23,097 bases of DNA, taken from Myxococcales bacterium. GTDB taxonomy: Bacteria; Myxococcota_A; Bradymonadia; UBA4248. The stretch is from NCBI GenBank assembly GCA_004554395.1, contig SFMP01000063.1, positions 1 to 23,097 on the forward strand, given 5' to 3'. The notes beneath the pieces were generated by a model. The model had not been told where the DNA came from, ran no database searches, and saw only the letters and a program-made list of their open reading frames with translations. A program made the position numbers and the translations under genes. Shown piece after piece: positions 15,100 through 23,056 of this stretch (its first letter is position 1; each line of letters begins with the position of its first letter).

Positions 15100-18000
15100 A
15101 TGAAAAATACATGGATTTTGCGCCTCATGGCGATTTGTATGGCGGTGAGTGGATTGGCGACGGGGTGCGCGACGACGCATTCATCTCAACAAGCGATATG
15201 GTCGGGTTGGCAAATCGAAAAGCCGCGCCAATCGCCGTCGAGCTCGACCCAATTGGCGATCGAAAAACTCGCCCGGGGATCCCTCAACGAGGCAGAAGAC
15301 GCGCTCAGGCGCGCCATTGCCGAGGCGCCAAAAGCCGCCGATCTCTGCCTCTATGCCGAAATCGCCGCTTTGCGCGGCGATTTCAAAACGGCAATGGCGC
15401 GCTATATTTCGGCATATAACCGACAAGACCTCGGCGATTTCGAAGCCATTGTGCTCGCGCGACTCATGATGATAAGCGCCCAAACTGTCACGCCATTGCC
15501 TTGGGACGAAATCAAACAATGGCGAGCAATCCATCCCTATTCGATGGCTCGCCTCGTCACTTTGCAAAATCGCGCCATTCGACAAAACCAAATCACAGAA
15601 TTTTATTCGGCAAATGGCGCAATTCCACTTACTCAATTCAAATGGGTAGGTCCTTTTTCGCCCTATCCTTATGCCGAATTCGACGATCCGATGCCTTTCG
15701 ACGGCGATTTGCGGCTCAAAGATGCCTACGATATCGACGATGCCAATGCGCAGCTGACGTCGTTTCGCTATGCGCCGGGCGTGCAAACGCCAATGCCGGC
15801 GTCGAAACAAGGGATATATGCGGGCGAAACGGTCGTCGAAGTCGCCAATCCGGGGTCGTATTTGATCGTCGTCGAGGCGAATCAATACTATGCGTTATCG
15901 GTCGACAATTCGGAACTGCTACGCCGAGGCCCTGAGCAAACGGGCAAAGATCAGCTGTTGGCCGTCGAACTGAAGCTCGATAAGGGCATGCATTCGATTC
16001 GAATTAAACTCGGATTACAGCCCAATTCAAACAATAACTCGCCTGTTTTGGCGTGGATGATTCCGGTTAAAGTCGATAAATCGAAAGAATCTTCGAATCA
16101 AGATCGCGCCTCTATTGCAGAAATTTCCGACGACGAAGCGGCTCGCGGTGGCATGGCGACCAGTTCTGCTACGCCCGAGTTGGTCGGCAAAGTCGTCGAT
16201 ATCGATTCGGTTATCGCCACGCGCCAAGGCGATGGCGCAATATATGGGTTCGATCCGTCGAATGCGCTCATGGCATGGTATGGGGCGGCACTGGCCATCG
16301 CCGACGGGCACGCCGAAAAGGCCGATGCCATTCTCCATTCGCGCTTGGAAAAAGCCCCCGACGACGTCGTCGCCCAATATTGGCGCGCCTTGCGCTACCG
16401 ATACGATGCCGATTTGGCGACGTCGCTGCGACACGAAAAAGCCATGCACATTTGGCACGAACTCGTCGAAAAAGCCCCAGAGATCACTGCCGTTGCGAGC
16501 GCGATGATCGCCGAAATGATACAGCAAAATCAGCCCAAAGAAGCGCGATTGCTCTGGAATACTCATCGATCCCAATTGCCCAATACCGCCGATACGGCTT
16601 TGCTCGAATCCCGAGTCGCCCAAACACTCGATTGGAGCGGATTATCGGAAAAACGCATCAAAGATGCCGCCAAACTCGAACCCAATTCGTGTTCGACCGT
16701 TTCGCTGGCCATCAAAAACGCCGCCAATCGCCACCAATACACCGCTTTCGAAGATTTATCGCCGCAAGCACGACGATGCCCCGCCGTCATACGATCTTAT
16801 GCGCAACGCGAAGGCGACGACAATGCCAACGCCACCGATAAATGGACAAAAGCACTCGCCACGCTGGCAAAGGCCTACCCAAACGACGAAAGACTCAAAG
16901 TTTCGACGCTACTCATGCGAGCTGAATCGGGCGATTCAAACGTCACATCGCAAATCATCGACTTCCTCGACGAAGTCAAACGCGGCATCTATCGCGAACC
17001 CGATACCGAATCCCTATTGGCCATCGTCGATACGCTACGCGCCAAAAACAAAACCGACGACGCTCGACGAATCCTCGCAAAACTCGTCGATCTCATGCCA
17101 AACGACGAAATGATTCAAAACCTCGCCTGGCAAATCGATTCCAAACGACCTCTCGAACACTTGCGAAAAGACGGCATTGCGACGATCCGCGCGTATCTGG
17201 CGGCACGACAAAACGCCCCAGAGCCCGAAGCTGGCGCATCGACACTTATCCTCGATTATGCCGCCATGCAAATCGCGCCAAACGGCGCAAAACTCGGACT
17301 AACCCATACGATATCGCGCGTTTTGAGCAAAGAAGGTAAAAACGCCGTCGGCGAAGTCTATCTGCCCAATTCTGCCACCGTTCTCAAAGTCCGCACCATC
17401 AAAGGCGACACGCTCGAAACGATCGAACCCGAATCGATCGATTTCAAAAGCTCCATCACTGCCCCAAACCTCGCCGTTGGCGATTTCGTCGAAACCGAAT
17501 ACATCACCTACGAACCCCCGATTTCGGCATACGCAAGCCGAGCCGTAAGCGACGCCTTCTTCTTCGCATCCGACCAAACCCCCATCTTGCACAGCGAATT
17601 CGTCGTCGAATACCCGAGTGCTTGGAATGCCCAAATCGTCGAAGCCGGCCCTGCGGGCAATATCGAAAGATCTTGCACCAGCCGCGGAGAATCGACGACG
17701 TGCACTTTCTTGCGAAAAAATAGCCCCGCTTTCGTCACAGAACCCAATGCCCCAACCGAATTCGACCTCATTCCCAATATCCAACTCTATTACGCTTGGG
17801 GATGGCCCGAAATCAAACGCGCCTTGCGCGAATCGATCGCCAGGCAAACGCGACAAACGCCATATATTCAAGCCTATGTCGATCAAATTAAATTCGACAA
17901 CGACGAGTCATCGTCGTGGAAAAAAGCGCAAATCGCATACGACTTCGTTCTCAATTCGATTCGTGAAAGCGATGCGACGCATTCATCCGATTCCGATTCG

Positions 18001-18975
18001 GCGACGCAAACGATTACGCGCGGCAGCGGTTCGCGACTCATCACGCTCAAAGCCATATACGACGCTCTCGGTCTGACGAATTACTTTGCATTTATACGCG
18101 CCGTCGGCGCACCCCAACAAAGCGCCAATTTGCCCGCACAATACGAATCTTTCTATGGCACATTGCTCGTCGTCGAAACCGAAAAAGGGCCCGCCTACGT
18201 CGATGGATCGGAAGATTTCATTCCATTCGACTATTTGCCGACGAGTTTTCAAGGCCAATCGGTCATTCCCATCGACGATAAAATCGAGCCATTTACGTCG
18301 CGGCGCGACGATATCGCTAGCATGCAACCGACGATCGAAATCGCCTACGAAATCGACGAATCGGGCGCCGCAACGGCAAAAGCAAGCGAAACGATGCGCG
18401 GCGGACGCGGATTGAGCATGCGCGGATTCCTCACCTCGCTCAAAGGCGACGATACGCGTACACATCTCATCATCGAAAACAGCCTGGCGCGCAATTATGG
18501 GCGAATTCAACTCACCAACCTGGCCATCGACGCACTCGACGACCACAACGCCCCTCTCACACTACACTACGACTTCGATATCGCTTCATTTGCCGCCACC
18601 GATGGCAATATGCTCGACATCAATTCGAATATATTTGCCTATAAACTCGTCGATCAATTCGCCAAACTCCCCGCTTCGACGCGAAAATACCCCGTCATCA
18701 TCGGGGGCGACGTTTTGTCGAGCCGAACGCTATCGCTCAAAGCCCCCGAGGGCTACACCTGGAATGCACAAACCCTGCACGACGTCGATATCGATACGCC
18801 GTTTGGAAAATTCTCCCGAAAACTCACACTCGACGGCGATAAACTCCAACTCCGCGAGTCGATCGAACTGTTGTCGCAACGCATCGAAACGGCGCAATAT
18901 GCAGATTTCAGGAACTTCTGCCTAGCCGTCGACGAAGCACAGCGCACGATGATTCGCGCACAACGCAACGAATGA
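15100..18975 (+). CDS. Giant DUF3857 lipoprotein with degenerate transglutaminase core (pseudoenzyme)
   Basis: 1291 aa. The signal peptide ends LATGC, with lipidation at Cys23. The architecture parallels the upstream protein: TPR-like helices (about 45-160), a beta-sandwich with WVGPFSPYP (about 180-315), a long TPR-like section (about 370-690), DUF3857 (about 725-930), and a transglutaminase-like core (about 930-1080). In the core the Gly-Asp-Cys step is replaced by Arg-Gly-Ser-Gly-Ser (974-978), and the His step reads FYGTLLVV. Only the Asp (YVDGSED) remains, so catalysis is not expected. The start lies 4 bases after the upstream stop, with AAGGA inside the upstream gene's last codons, indicating translational coupling. 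It may be a membrane-anchored partner, regulator or substrate receptor for the active paralogue (inferred). A small TGATC-TTTC-GATCA palindrome spans the stop codon. Confidence 0.87.
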   Translation: MKNTWILRLMAICMAVSGLATGCATTHSSQQAIWSGWQIEKPRQSPSSSTQLAIEKLARGSLNEAEDALRRAIAEAPKAADLCLYAEIAALRGDFKTAMARYISAYNRQDLGDFEAIVLARLMMISAQTVTPLPWDEIKQWRAIHPYSMARLVTLQNRAIRQNQITEFYSANGAIPLTQFKWVGPFSPYPYAEFDDPMPFDGDLRLKDAYDIDDANAQLTSFRYAPGVQTPMPASKQGIYAGETVVEVANPGSYLIVVEANQYYALSVDNSELLRRGPEQTGKDQLLAVELKLDKGMHSIRIKLGLQPNSNNNSPVLAWMIPVKVDKSKESSNQDRASIAEISDDEAARGGMATSSATPELVGKVVDIDSVIATRQGDGAIYGFDPSNALMAWYGAALAIADGHAEKADAILHSRLEKAPDDVVAQYWRALRYRYDADLATSLRHEKAMHIWHELVEKAPEITAVASAMIAEMIQQNQPKEARLLWNTHRSQLPNTADTALLESRVAQTLDWSGLSEKRIKDAAKLEPNSCSTVSLAIKNAANRHQYTAFEDLSPQARRCPAVIRSYAQREGDDNANATDKWTKALATLAKAYPNDERLKVSTLLMRAESGDSNVTSQIIDFLDEVKRGIYREPDTESLLAIVDTLRAKNKTDDARRILAKLVDLMPNDEMIQNLAWQIDSKRPLEHLRKDGIATIRAYLAARQNAPEPEAGASTLILDYAAMQIAPNGAKLGLTHTISRVLSKEGKNAVGEVYLPNSATVLKVRTIKGDTLETIEPESIDFKSSITAPNLAVGDFVETEYITYEPPISAYASRAVSDAFFFASDQTPILHSEFVVEYPSAWNAQIVEAGPAGNIERSCTSRGESTTCTFLRKNSPAFVTEPNAPTEFDLIPNIQLYYAWGWPEIKRALRESIARQTRQTPYIQAYVDQIKFDNDESSSWKKAQIAYDFVLNSIRESDATHSSDSDSATQTITRGSGSRLITLKAIYDALGLTNYFAFIRAVGAPQQSANLPAQYESFYGTLLVVETEKGPAYVDGSEDFIPFDYLPTSFQGQSVIPIDDKIEPFTSRRDDIASMQPTIEIAYEIDESGAATAKASETMRGGRGLSMRGFLTSLKGDDTRTHLIIENSLARNYGRIQLTNLAIDALDDHNAPLTLHYDFDIASFAATDGNMLDINSNIFAYKLVDQFAKLPASTRKYPVIIGGDVLSSRTLSLKAPEGYTWNAQTLHDVDIDTPFGKFSRKLTLDGDKLQLRESIELLSQRIETAQYADFRNFCLAVDEAQRTMIRAQRNE

Positions 18976-19030
18976 TCTTTCGATCAATCGTCAACTGCGA
19001 TTCATAAAATGCACACTTTTCGGAATCGCA

Positions 19031-19060
19031 TTCGCAAAACGCTCATTTCCTTGCTATAGA
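19031..19060 (+). promoter_or_regulatory. Candidate promoter of the EamA transporter gene
   Basis: TTCGCA (19031-19036) and TATAGA (19055-19060) are separated by 18 bp and resemble -35 and -10 boxes (the -10 matches 5 of 6). Transcription from here would give a leader of about 90 nt that contains the hairpin at 19082-19120. Confidence 0.4.
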
Positions 19061-19081
19061 GTGCGCTCAATACGCTTTGCC

Positions 19082-19120
19082 GAGCACGTCGCCCCCACCC
19101 CCGAGGGTGCGCACGTGCTC
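19082..19120 (+). promoter_or_regulatory. Structured leader hairpin upstream of the EamA transporter
   Basis: GAGCACGT (19082-19089) pairs perfectly with ACGTGCTC (19113-19120). Inside, ACCC pairs with GGGT around a CCGA loop, and an internal C-rich bulge separates the two stems. No T-run follows, so it is not a classic terminator. It ends 34 bases before the start codon. Control of translation or RNA stability is possible; it matches no riboswitch class I can recognise. Confidence 0.45.
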
Positions 19121-19154
19121 TTATCGTCTAGTCACATCGAGGTTTGGACTCTCC

Positions 19155-20051
19155 ATGATGAAACACATTTGGATCGTGCTCACGGCATTCGCCTTTGGCA
19201 CGATGGAAATTGCACTCCATATCGGAGGAAGCGAATTTTCTGCACTTCAACTCACTTTTCTTCGATTTTTAATCGGTGGGCTCGTCTTGCTACCGTTTGC
19301 CATTCGAAACCTATACAAACGCCATTACCACGTCACGCGTCGCGATTTTGGCTCGATCGCCCTACTCGGATTCATCAACGTCGTCATCAGCATGACGCTA
19401 TTCCAATTGAGCGTCAACCACTGCAACGCAAACCTCGCCGCCGTCCTCATCTCCATCAATCCTCTATTTACGATGATATTGGCGCACTTCATCGTACACG
19501 AACATTTTACGTTCAAAAAAGGCATCGTCCTCGCCATTTGCATCGTCGGCATGGTACTCGTCGCCAACCCGCTACACCTCGCCTCGGGCAACGAGCCCAT
19601 CGGCATTCTCATGGGGCTAGGCGCTTCGGCGACGTTTGGGCTCTATACCGTTTTGAGTCACCGCGTCGTGCGACGCGTCGGCGGCATGACCGTCAACAGC
19701 CTCAGCTTCCTATTCGGCGCCTTCTTCGAACTCATCGTCCTCGTCGCACTCGACGAACCGATCGTCAAAGGCATCGGCACCGATACGATCGGCGTCTTGC
19801 TCTATTCCGGCGTCGTCGTCACCGGCTTCGGATACTTGTGCTTCATGCGAGCTATCGAAACAAACGGCGCTTCCCACGCTTCCCACGCCTTCTTCATCAA
19901 ACCGATTATCGCCATGTGCTTCGCTGCCGCCATCCTCAAAGAACCCATCACATGGAATATCGCCCTCGGCATCGCCATCATCGTCGCCGGATTCTCGTTC
20001 AATGCCATCGATTTCAAATCGAAACGGCTCGCCAATCACGCCACCAAATGA
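19155..20051 (+). CDS. EamA/DMT-family transporter
   Basis: 298 aa from ATG 19155 (a second ATG follows at 19158). The frame runs upstream to 19077, but that part is Pro/Arg/Ser-rich and overlaps the leader hairpin, so it is unlikely to be translated. The protein has about ten hydrophobic helices in two repeated halves, the EamA pattern: the first half ends in the VLVANPLHL region and the second runs from GILMGLGASATFGLYTVLSH to the IIVAGFSFNAID tail. Typical features are FLRFLIGGLVLLPFA, FQLSVNHCNANLAAVLISINPLFT and HAFFIKPIIAMCFAAAILKEPIT. Members export amino acids, purines or other metabolites at the inner membrane; the substrate cannot be told. Shine-Dalgarno similarity is weak (GGA about six bases upstream). 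Confidence 0.9.
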   Translation: MMKHIWIVLTAFAFGTMEIALHIGGSEFSALQLTFLRFLIGGLVLLPFAIRNLYKRHYHVTRRDFGSIALLGFINVVISMTLFQLSVNHCNANLAAVLISINPLFTMILAHFIVHEHFTFKKGIVLAICIVGMVLVANPLHLASGNEPIGILMGLGASATFGLYTVLSHRVVRRVGGMTVNSLSFLFGAFFELIVLVALDEPIVKGIGTDTIGVLLYSGVVVTGFGYLCFMRAIETNGASHASHAFFIKPIIAMCFAAAILKEPITWNIALGIAIIVAGFSFNAIDFKSKRLANHATK

Positions 20052-20095
20052 CCAAAATCCAAGCGATTATCTCATTCAATCGCCCGACGGATCTC

Positions 20096-20153
20096 TTGTT
20101 CGTCGATATACCCTCTTTTGTTCGTCGATATACCCCGCAACTCGTGATATAAT
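20096..20153 (+). promoter_or_regulatory. Promoter with extended -10 and two direct-repeat operator-like sites
   Basis: TTGTTCGTCGATATACCC (18 nt) occurs at 20096-20113 and again, identical, at 20118-20135, a 22-bp pitch (about two helical turns). Twelve bases later TG-A-TATAAT (20145-20153) is a perfect extended -10 element. There is no good -35. A promoter with an extended -10 and a pair of in-phase sites near -20 to -60 suggests an activator or repressor. The target would be the 173-aa NTF2-like gene and perhaps the DsbA-like gene after it. Confidence 0.55.
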
Positions 20154-20319
20154 CGACACCCCTGCAACGATGCGCCAAGATCGATCACTCGACAAAAGCC
20201 ATCGTCGCGCCTATCAAATGCGACTCGGATCATCGATCCAGCTCGAATCATCGTCGATGCATCTTGAATCATATTCGATATTCTTAACATAGAACGCATT
20301 ATCTTAGAGCGAAAGCAAA
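20154..20319 (+). other. Long leader of the NTF2-like gene with repeated GAATCAT words
   Basis: About 160 nt separate the candidate promoter from the ATG at 20320. The second half has three related words, GGATCATCGAT, GAATCATCGTCGAT and GAATCATATTCGAT, spaced about 18-21 bases apart. The first contains the small palindrome GGATC-ATC-GATCC. There is no gene and no strong terminator. It could hold further regulator sites or a structured leader. Confidence 0.35.
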
Positions 20320-20841
20320 ATGAAACGAATTTTAATCGCCATCGCCATTTTCATCGCCGCCACGCCGGCGACCGCCTTTGCCGTCGATCGCGACGACGAC
20401 GTCAAAATCGAATCCGAAGACAGCATCGCCTACCAACAATCGTCTTCTGTTGCATCGAGCGAAATCGAAGCCAAATTCCCCAAAGAAGCGAAAGAGATTC
20501 GCGCCGCTCACGCCCTCCACGTCAAACACGCCATCGACAAAGACGTCGACGCCTATATGGACGACTTCAAACTTGAGCGCATGCGATACCCCGAGCTAGA
20601 AAGGGAATACGCCCAACGCGCCATGAACTTGGATCGGCTTCAAATCGAAGTCAAAGCCGTCGAATTTTCCGAAATCACCTCGACTTCAGCCACGATTCAT
20701 ACGCGCCAAGTCACCCAATACGACGACGAAACGGGCACCACACACATCGACGACGCCATCATCAGCTATCGATGGATAAAAGACGCCAACGCCAACGCTT
20801 GGAAAATCGCCTTCACCGAACGAAGAAGACTGAGCAATTAA
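20320..20841 (+). CDS. Exported NTF2/SnoaL-like protein
   Basis: 173 aa. The signal peptide is KRILIAIAIFIAATPATAFA, cut before VDRD. An acidic linker with Ser-rich stretch (about 22-55) leads to a domain at about 58-172 with the NTF2-like pattern: helix (EIRAAHALHVKHAIDKDVDAYMDDF), a helix with a Tyr, then four beta strands (LQIEVKAVEFSEI, SATIHTRQVTQYD, DAIISYRWIKD, WKIAFTERRRL). Periplasmic proteins of this fold bind small ligands or act as accessory domains; no catalytic residue set is evident. No good Shine-Dalgarno lies before the ATG. The DsbA-like gene starts 51 bases after its stop, so they probably share a transcript. Confidence 0.72.
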   Translation: MKRILIAIAIFIAATPATAFAVDRDDDVKIESEDSIAYQQSSSVASSEIEAKFPKEAKEIRAAHALHVKHAIDKDVDAYMDDFKLERMRYPELEREYAQRAMNLDRLQIEVKAVEFSEITSTSATIHTRQVTQYDDETGTTHIDDAIISYRWIKDANANAWKIAFTERRRLSN

Positions 20842-20892
20842 CCCAGATTTCCCCGCCATCACCACTCCCCCACGAAAACGACGGCAACATCG

Positions 20893-21957
20893 ATGAAATT
20901 TTTTCTCCAAATAGCCCTTGCACTACTCGCCCTTTCGACGACGCAATGCGCCACACAAACCGCCGCGCAAACGCTCGCACCCACAGCTCGCGCGCCAATT
21001 GACGACGACGCATTCGCCGCCATCGCCTCGCAAGTCCGCAATCCGTGCAAAAACATCCCCGAAAAAGCTTCTCTCCTCGGCGCACTCCAATCCGATCGCG
21101 TCTGCTACGAAGCATCGATTCTCGCCGACGACATCGTCTTCTTCAAATCGCAAGGCCTCAACGCCGACCAAACGACCAAAATGATAGTCGCCGAATACGA
21201 ATCGATCGTCGCCCCACACGCCTTCCGCACCGACGGCCGCCCGCGCATGGGCAGCAACTCCGCCCCCGTCGAAGTCGTCATATTCAGCGATTTCCAATGC
21301 CCTTTCTGCGCACGCGCCGCCAAAACGATGCACCGTATCGCCGAGCGATACCCACAAGATGCATCGATAGTATTTAAACAAATGCCGCTCGTCTCGATCC
21401 ACCCCTACGCCGCCGCAGCCGCCGTCGTCACGACTTTTGCCAACGAAAAAGACATGTTCTGGCAAATCCACGACACACTATTCGACGATCAAAAGTCGAT
21501 TTCTGCCAGCCTCCTCACCAAACAAATCGAACGACTCGGCGCCACGCCCGAAGACGTCTTCGACCCCGTCAAAGGTCAACGACTCGCCGTCGTCATCGTC
21601 GAAGACATGGCCGACGCCGAAAAAGCCGACATCGCCGGCACGCCAACCGTATTCGTCGACGGCGTCCACATCCAAGGCGGCGCAAACTTCGAACGCGTCG
21701 CCGCTCGAATCGAAGCCATCCGATACGCCCAAAATGCTTTGCTCGATCGCACACACTTGCCCCCCAAACTCGACGGCAAAAGCGCAGAAAATTCGCAAAC
21801 ACCACCAAACGACGAACAAAATTCGCCACAACCACACGACGGCGAACAAAATTCGCCAAACAACGAACAAAATTCGCCAAACGACGAACAAAATTCGCCA
21901 AACGACAAACAAAATTCGCCACAGCCCCCCAACGACGAAGATTCTCCGAGCATCTAA
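20893..21957 (+). CDS. Exported DsbA-family thioredoxin-fold protein with repetitive Asn/Gln/Ser/Pro tail
   Basis: 354 aa. The signal peptide ends near Cys19 (LLALSTTQC), but the lipobox is poor. An N-terminal helical section (about 35-115) holds two Cys (NPCKN, DRVCYE). Residues about 118-285 are a DsbA/Thioredoxin_4-type domain: active site Cys136-Pro-Phe-Cys139 in FSDFQCPFCARA, and cis-proline Pro251 in GTPTVFVDG. It would form or rearrange disulfides in the periplasm, fitting the nearby Cys-rich surface proteins (inferred). The tail (about 300-354) is an acidic, Asn/Pro-rich array of NSPNDEQ-type seven-residue repeats encoded by 21-nt DNA repeats. It is likely disordered and prone to copy-number change. 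No strong ribosome binding site precedes the ATG. Confidence 0.87.
   Translation: MKFFLQIALALLALSTTQCATQTAAQTLAPTARAPIDDDAFAAIASQVRNPCKNIPEKASLLGALQSDRVCYEASILADDIVFFKSQGLNADQTTKMIVAEYESIVAPHAFRTDGRPRMGSNSAPVEVVIFSDFQCPFCARAAKTMHRIAERYPQDASIVFKQMPLVSIHPYAAAAAVVTTFANEKDMFWQIHDTLFDDQKSISASLLTKQIERLGATPEDVFDPVKGQRLAVVIVEDMADAEKADIAGTPTVFVDGVHIQGGANFERVAARIEAIRYAQNALLDRTHLPPKLDGKSAENSQTPPNDEQNSPQPHDGEQNSPNNEQNSPNDEQNSPNDKQNSPQPPNDEDSPSI
21787..21935 (+). repeat. 21-nt tandem repeats coding the C-terminal NSPNDEQ tail
   Basis: The word GAACAAAATTCGCCA and near variants recur at 21- and 30-nt steps (about 21813, 21843, 21864, 21885, with one base change at about 21906). Each 21-nt unit codes one NSPNDEQ heptapeptide. 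The repeats keep the frame, so slippage by whole units would change only tail length. Confidence 0.75.
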
Positions 21958-22127
21958 TCCGCCAATCCCTACCACTCCCCCACCATTCACCCTCCATAAG
22001 CCAAGGATACGACCGCGATTCTCCGATCATCTCAAGCGCCCATCGCCACACACAGCACGATCACGCCCCCCCAAAAACCGCGCAAACAAAGCAAAAACGC
22101 CGCCCATCGCCACATCCAGCACCCGCA
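21958..22127. other. C-rich non-coding stretch
   Basis: No gene is recognised. CGCCCATCGCCACA occurs at 22037-22050 and 22101-22114, followed both times by a nearby CAGCAC, which hints at an old duplication of about 64 bp. No terminator with a T-run is seen after the DsbA-like gene. Confidence 0.4.
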
Positions 22128-22177
22128 TTGACATACAAAATCACATTTTGACATTGTACCGTGATTCGTGGAATATT
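22128..22177 (+). promoter_or_regulatory. Candidate promoter(s) for the barrel-like lipoprotein gene
   Basis: Two perfect TTGACA boxes lie 20 bp apart (22128-22133, 22148-22153). The second is 18 bp from AATATT (22172-22177, 4/6 match to TATAAT). The surrounding 50 bp are markedly AT-richer than the C-rich stretch before. Transcription from here gives a leader of about 105 nt with two hairpins. Confidence 0.5.
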
Positions 22178-22208
22178 CGCCGCCGATATGGGGTTAAATG
22201 TGCGTCAA

Positions 22209-22264
22209 AGGCGTTCATACGCCTCTTTTGTGATGCGACGAATGTGCGCCACCGAACTGCGCAC
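22209..22264 (+). promoter_or_regulatory. Two leader hairpins, the first terminator-like
   Basis: AGGCGT-TCAT-ACGCCT (22209-22224) is followed by CTTTTG, a weak terminator or attenuator shape. GTGCGC (22244-22249) pairs with GCGCAC (22259-22264) around nine bases. Both lie between the candidate promoter and the AAAGGA ribosome binding site at about 22275-22280. Confidence 0.4.
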
Positions 22265-22286
22265 GTTTCGACCAAAAGGATCAGAC

Positions 22287-22949
22287 ATGAGTAAAAATAC
22301 GTTGATTTCACTGCTTTTCTTACTTCTCTCGGCTTTTGCGCTGAGCTCTTGCGCCTCGGTCAGCACGATGCAAACCGCGGCCGTCGTCCCCGAGGGCGAA
22401 ATCCGATGGGCCATCGCCTCGACGGGCACGGGCTCCGACGGCGACACACAAGCCATGGCCGACCCCAACTTCGAAGCCTCCATGCGATACGGGTTCGCCA
22501 AACACTGGGACTTCGGCGTCAAAATCGACCTACTCGGCGCACAACTCGGCGTCAAATACCAACCACTCGCCGGCGATTTCGACCTCGGCATCGGACTCGA
22601 AATTGGCTACCAATGGGTTCGCACAAACGGACTCGACGACCCTAGCGCACACGTCCTCTCCGCACAACTCCCCATCCTCATGGAGTACCACTTTAACCCA
22701 TATGTAGGACTCGCTTTTGGCCCCAAATTCCTCGGCATCTATGTCCCCGAAAGCGACACCCGCCCCGACATCTGGGGCTACTCCGGCCTCTACGTCGGCC
22801 TCATGCTCGGCCTCCCGCTCCGCCTCACCGACGGCATCTGGTTCCAACCCGAAATCAACATCTACGCCAATGCCTACGACGAACGCGAAAACTCCTTCTC
22901 GACCGTCCTCTGGCAAGCCGGCGTCTCGGTCTTCTTCGGCGGCCTCTAA
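22287..22949 (+). CDS. Small lipoprotein, outer-membrane beta-barrel-like
   Basis: 220 aa. The start at 22287 is chosen because AAAGGA lies six bases upstream and the signal peptide MSKNTLISLLFLLLSAFALSSC (lipidation at Cys22) begins there; the frame is open from 22161, but that part is Arg-rich leader. The mature protein is a series of short amphipathic beta strands rich in Gly and aromatics (FEASMRYGFAKHWDFGVKID, FDLGIGLEIGYQW, YVGLAFGPKF, LYVGLMLGLPLRL, WQAGVSVFFGGL), closing on a hydrophobic strand. This is the pattern of a small outer-membrane barrel or porin-like protein. Having both a lipidated Cys and a barrel is unusual, but is found in similar 'hypothetical lipoprotein' families. 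The function is unknown. Confidence 0.75.
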   Translation: MSKNTLISLLFLLLSAFALSSCASVSTMQTAAVVPEGEIRWAIASTGTGSDGDTQAMADPNFEASMRYGFAKHWDFGVKIDLLGAQLGVKYQPLAGDFDLGIGLEIGYQWVRTNGLDDPSAHVLSAQLPILMEYHFNPYVGLAFGPKFLGIYVPESDTRPDIWGYSGLYVGLMLGLPLRLTDGIWFQPEINIYANAYDERENSFSTVLWQAGVSVFFGGL

Positions 22950-22976
22950 CCCGCCACAATCGCGTTTATTCTCTGC

Positions 22977-23018
22977 AACGCGTCTATTGCCCATGCGGGC
23001 AATACGACGCGTTTTTTT
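22977..23018 (+). terminator. Strong rho-independent terminator (hairpin 1 of right-edge family)
   Basis: AACGCGTC (22977-22984) pairs with GACGCGTT (23006-23013), and inside it TATTGCCC (22985-22992) pairs with GGGCAATA (22997-23004) around loop ATGC. A single bulged C is at 23005. A run of seven T (23012-23018) follows. The 16-bp stem and T-run make a confident terminator for the lipoprotein gene. Confidence 0.85.
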
Positions 23019-23055
23019 GTGTGCCTATTGCCCGCTTGCGGGCAATACAGCACAC
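23019..23055. repeat. Hairpin 2 of right-edge family
   Basis: GTGTGC (23019-23024) pairs with GCACAC (23050-23055). Inside, TATTGCCCGC pairs with GCGGGCAATA around TT. An unpaired C and CA flank the inner stem. No T-run follows. Confidence 0.8.
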
Positions 23056-23056
23056 T

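Noticed and set aside
19061..20152. 363-codon frame overlapping the EamA gene in another frame
   Set aside because: The product is extremely Arg/His-rich, typical of a shifted reading of a GC-biased gene. The EamA frame has ten clear hydrophobic helices.
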